Below, in pieces: positions 61,152-64,000 of a DNA stretch of 64,000 nt. Below the pieces are notes generated by a model, which saw only the letters and a program-made list of their open reading frames with translations, was not told the DNA's origin and ran no database searches. This DNA is from Pseudotabrizicola alkalilacus (GTDB taxonomy: Bacteria; Pseudomonadota; Alphaproteobacteria; Rhodobacterales; Rhodobacteraceae). Within the stretch, counting starts at the first letter, position 1. Each line of letters starts with the position of its first letter. The translations under genes were made by a program, and so were the position numbers. Where the stretch lies: the NCBI RefSeq assembly GCF_003443995.1, contig NZ_QWEY01000003.1:1-64000 (forward strand). The letters are read 5' to 3'.

Positions 61152-61180
61152 AAAACGGCCCGTCGGGGTGACGGGCCGTT
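61152..61180 (-). terminator. Terminator of the MttB-family gene
   Basis: AACGGCCCGTC (61154-61164) and GACGGGCCGTT (61170-61180) form an 11-bp perfect stem with a loop of five; on the minus strand TTTTC follows. It is 41 bases beyond the stop of the MttB-family gene and also 17 after the DUF6477 gene. Confidence 0.85.
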
Positions 61181-61220
61181 GGTCTGATCCCTCGCGGTCA
61201 GCCCGCTGATCTCCGGCTGT

Positions 61221-62768
61221 TCAGATGAAGGCGTCGGGCATCGACGCCTTTTTCTGTGCCACATAGGCATCGAGCGCCTCGCGCGTGCCAGCGTCCAGCG
61301 CCGGTTGCTGATAGTCTCCAAGCTGCTTTTTCACCCGTTCCGCCGCCAGAGCTTGGGTGTCGCGCGCACCCTCTTCGGCCCAGGTCTCGAACGGTTTGTA
61401 GTCGAACAGATCCGACCGCCAGAACGCCGATTTGAAATTGGCCTGCGTGTGCTCGCAGCCCAGGAAATGCCCGCCCGGACCCACCTCACGCAACGCATCC
61501 ATCGCTTGCCCGTTGGTGTCCATCATCACGCCTTGCGCCAGATGGTGCAGCGTGCCCAGCTGATCGGCATCCATCACGAATTTCTCGTAGGAACTGACCA
61601 GCCCGCCCTCCAGCCAGCCACAGGAATGCAGCATGAAATTCACCCCGGCCAGCAGCGCCATGTTCAGGCTGTTGGCGGTCTCATAGGCCGCCTGCGCATC
61701 GGGCAGCTTTGATCCGCAGAACGCCCCGCCCGAGCGATACGGCAGGTTCAGCCGCCGCGCCAGCTGACCCGCGCCATAGGTGATGTGTGCCGCTTCCGGC
61801 GTGCCAAAAGTTGGCGCGCCCGAGTTCATGTCGATACTGGTCACAAACGCGCCAAAGATCACCGGCGCACCGGGCCGCACCAGCTGGCTATAGGCCACAC
61901 CCGCCAACACCTCGGCCAGAACCTGCGTCAGCGTGCCGGCCACCGTCACCGGGGCCATGGCTCCGCCCACGATAAAGGGCGAGATGATTGACGCCTGATT
62001 GGCCCGCGCAAACACCTCCAGCGCGCCCATCATGATGCCGTCAAAGGTCAGCGGGCTGTTGATGTTGATGAGCGAGGTCATCACCGTGTTCTGGTCAACG
62101 AAATCCGCCCCGAACAGGATCTTCGACATCTCCACCGAATCCTCGGCCCGGCTGGGTTCGGTCACTGACCCCATATAGGGCTTATCCGACAGCACCATAT
62201 GGGCGTGCAGCATATCCAGATGGCGCTTGTTCACCGGCACATCGGTCGGCTCGCAAACCGTGCCGCCCGAATGGTGCAGCCATTTCGACATGTAGCCCAG
62301 TTTCACAAAGTTCTGGAAATCGGCAATCGTCGCATAGCGCCGCCCGCCTTCCAGATCGCGCACAAAGGGCGGGCCATAGACCGGGGCCAGCACCAGATTG
62401 CGGCCTCCCACCTCGACATTGCGTGCCGGGTTGCGGGCGTGCTGGGTATAGCTGGACGGCGCGGTTGCACACAGCTTGCGCGCCAGACCGCGCGGGATCC
62501 GCACCCGCTCGCCCTGCACATCTGCACCGGCCGCTTTCCACAGCGCCAGAGCCGCGGGGTTTTCCACGAAATTGACGCCGATCTCTTCCAGAACCGTGTC
62601 GGCATTCCACTCGATGATCTCCAGCGCCTCGGCGTTCAGGATCTCGAAATTCGGAATGTTGCGCTGAATGAACTTTGCCGTTTCCAGCGAAACCGCCGTG
62701 CGCTCTGCGCGCCGTGCCGACCCGCCGCCGCCGCGTGCCCGGCGCCCCTCAGTCGCAACTTCGCTCAT
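61221..62768 (-). CDS. Trimethylamine methyltransferase (MttB)-family protein
   Basis: A 515-residue protein of the MttB superfamily, TIM-barrel fold. SKWLHHSGGTVCEPTDVP, VNKRHLDMLHAHMVLSDKPYMGS and GAFCGSKLPDAQAAYETANS are family segments. There is no in-frame amber codon, so it is a non-pyrrolysine member, like those that demethylate glycine betaine, proline betaine or related quaternary amines. The substrate is unknown. It is monocistronic, with its own terminator, divergent from guaA by 235 bases. Confidence 0.88.
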   Translation of the reverse strand: MSEVATEGRRARGGGGSARRAERTAVSLETAKFIQRNIPNFEILNAEALEIIEWNADTVLEEIGVNFVENPAALALWKAAGADVQGERVRIPRGLARKLCATAPSSYTQHARNPARNVEVGGRNLVLAPVYGPPFVRDLEGGRRYATIADFQNFVKLGYMSKWLHHSGGTVCEPTDVPVNKRHLDMLHAHMVLSDKPYMGSVTEPSRAEDSVEMSKILFGADFVDQNTVMTSLININSPLTFDGIMMGALEVFARANQASIISPFIVGGAMAPVTVAGTLTQVLAEVLAGVAYSQLVRPGAPVIFGAFVTSIDMNSGAPTFGTPEAAHITYGAGQLARRLNLPYRSGGAFCGSKLPDAQAAYETANSLNMALLAGVNFMLHSCGWLEGGLVSSYEKFVMDADQLGTLHHLAQGVMMDTNGQAMDALREVGPGGHFLGCEHTQANFKSAFWRSDLFDYKPFETWAEEGARDTQALAAERVKKQLGDYQQPALDAGTREALDAYVAQKKASMPDAFI

Positions 62769-63003
62769 GTCGAACCCTCCAAAGCCTGTTTGCCGCCCTT
62801 ATGCCGCCATTGCCTGACAACATGGACCCCGTTTCCGTCACTTGGCACCCAAAAACGACATGCGCCCGGCCCACGCTTCTGACCCTCCGCATTCATCTTG
62901 GCCCAAATACTCATCTTCCTGATCTCCGCCTGCGATGCGATCTGACCCGCGCGGCACCGCTTTCCCCTCTTGCGATTCTGCGTGGCCCTTCGTATGCGGG
63001 CGC

Positions 63004-64000
63004 ATGACCCATCATGACCGCCTTCTCATCATCGACTTCGGCTCTCAGGTAACGCAGCTGATCGCGCGCCGCCTGCGTGAGCTGAACGTCTATTGCGAAA
63101 TCCATCCGTTCAACAAGGTTGACGATGCCTTTCTGGCCGAGTTTGCGCCGAAAGCCGTGATCTTTTCGGGCGGGCCGTCTTCGGTATTTGCGCCCGGTGC
63201 GCCGATGCCGCCGCAGACGGTATTCACCCTGGGCGTGCCGATCCTGGGGATCTGCTATGGCCAGCAGGTGATGATGCATTGCCTGGGCGGTCTGGTGGAA
63301 CGCGGTCACGGCACCGCCGAATTCGGCCGTGCCTATGTCACGCCAAGCGGCTCGGGTCTGGCGCTGCTTGATGGCTGGTTCGATCCCAATACCACCGCAG
63401 GCCGCGAACAGGTCTGGATGTCGCACGGCGACCATGTGTCGAAAATCGCGCCGGGGTTTGAGGTGTTCGGCACCTCGCCCAATGCGCCCTTTGCCATCAC
63501 CGCCGATCCGTCGCGGCATTTCTATGCGGTCCAGTTCCACCCCGAGGTCCACCACACCCCCAAGGGCGCGAAGCTGTACGAGAATTTCGTGAAACTGGCG
63601 GGGTTCAAGGGTGACTGGACCATGGGGGCCTACCGTGATGAGGCCATCCGCAAGATCCGCGAACAGGTCGGCGACGCAAAGGTGATCTGCGGGCTGTCGG
63701 GCGGGGTCGATTCTTCGGTCGCCGCCGTGCTGATCCATGAAGCAATCGGCGACCAGCTCACGTGCGTGTTCGTCGATCACGGCCTCTTGCGGCTGGGGGA
63801 GGCCGAACAGGTCGTCACCATGTTCCGCGACAACTACAACATGCCGCTGATTCATGCCGACGAATCCGAGCTGTTTCTCGGCGCGCTCGAAGGGGTCTCC
63901 GATCCCGAGATCAAGCGCAAGACCATTGGCCGCCTGTTCATCGACGTGTTCCAGAAACACGCCACCGAAGTCGGCGGCGCGAAATTCTTGGCGCAGGGGA
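63004..64000 (+). CDS. guaA: GMP synthase (5' part; runs off the window)
   Basis: The first 332 codons of the glutamine-hydrolysing XMP aminase. The N-terminal amidotransferase domain has its Cys in ILGICYGQQ near residue 86 and His/Glu in [11 protein letters not shown] near 178; the ATP-pyrophosphatase P-loop SGGVDSSV is near residue 234. The start is ATG 63004 ([15 protein letters not shown]). It is the last step of GMP synthesis, following guaB at 40-41.5 kb. The C-terminal dimerisation domain lies outside the window. Confidence 0.96.
   Translation, partial: MTHHDRLLIIDFGSQVTQLIARRLRELNVYCEIHPFNKVDDAFLAEFAPKAVIFSGGPSSVFAPGAPMPPQTVFTLGVPILGICYGQQVMMHCLGGLVERGHGTAEFGRAYVTPSGSGLALLDGWFDPNTTAGREQVWMSHGDHVSKIAPGFEVFGTSPNAPFAITADPSRHFYAVQFHPEVHHTPKGAKLYENFVKLAGFKGDWTMGAYRDEAIRKIREQVGDAKVICGLSGGVDSSVAAVLIHEAIGDQLTCVFVDHGLLRLGEAEQVVTMFRDNYNMPLIHADESELFLGALEGVSDPEIKRKTIGRLFIDVFQKHATEVGGAKFLAQG

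Noticed and set aside
61221-62768. Pyrrolysine-dependent trimethylamine methyltransferase
   Set aside because: The whole 515-codon frame is free of internal amber codons, so it is a non-pyrrolysine member.

Overview
The window comes from a high-GC alphaproteobacterium, almost certainly a member of the Rhodobacterales (Rhodobacteraceae in the broad sense). The evidence is the gene order dusB-ntrB-ntrC-ntrY-ntrX followed by trkA-trkH-hfq-hflX, a SUF operon led by a single-cysteine IscR, a fused ispDF gene, a GTTC-N7-GTTC SOS box in front of recA, a TTAA-N7-TTAA CtrA-type box in front of cckA, and the DUF6456/DUF6477 gene pair. No phage, insertion sequence, CRISPR array or rRNA was seen. One tRNA gene is present. 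No gene-free stretch exceeds 300 bases.

Layout. 1-8.3 kb is the most accessory-looking part. It holds a small protein of unknown function, a two-domain glycosyltransferase, a tandem paralogue of its C-terminal half, a convergent sulfotransferase, an exported caspase/Sel1-repeat protein, a small lipoprotein and a heparinase II/III-type protein. 8.3-16.6 kb holds tRNA-Arg(CCG) and the iron-sulfur assembly operon iscR, cysteine desulfurase, sufB, a methyltransferase-like gene, sufC, sufD, two Yip1-like membrane proteins and sufS. 16.8-23.1 kb carries a hydrolase, a small protein, an HD-domain phosphohydrolase, icd, an FkbM methyltransferase, yitT and typA. 23.3-29.8 kb is a TAXI-TRAP transporter with a DctB/DctD-like two-component pair. 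29.8-35 kb has a glutamine amidotransferase gene broken by one in-frame TGA, a DUF1330 protein, alaS and recA.

35-43 kb carries a sulfotransferase-like gene, cckA, an rRNA methyltransferase, an SDR oxidoreductase, guaB, a pair of inverted repeat elements, hflX and hfq. 43.5-53.7 kb is potassium uptake (trkAH) plus both nitrogen two-component systems and dusB. 53.9-61.2 kb has ispDF-pgpA-cinA (C-terminal type), a diheme cytochrome c, hpt with a coupled 55-residue membrane protein, a Coq10/RatA-like protein, lipA, a DUF6456 regulator resembling the gene-transfer-agent activator GafA, and DUF6477. The window ends with an MttB-family methyltransferase and the 5' part of guaA.

How the genes fit together. 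Most operons are tightly packed with start/stop overlaps (ATGA, GTGA, TGATG), implying translational coupling. All three AAA+ response regulators (DctD-like, NtrX, NtrC) have lost or altered the GAFTGA loop that contacts sigma-54, so they probably act without sigma-54. CckA with a perfect CtrA-type box, and a GafA-like gene with two near-consensus boxes, suggest that parts of the CckA-CtrA-gene-transfer-agent circuit lie here. The most unusual material is the glycosyltransferase/sulfotransferase/caspase region, the SUF operon with embedded membrane-protein and methyltransferase-like genes, and several regulatory hairpins and upstream micro-ORFs.
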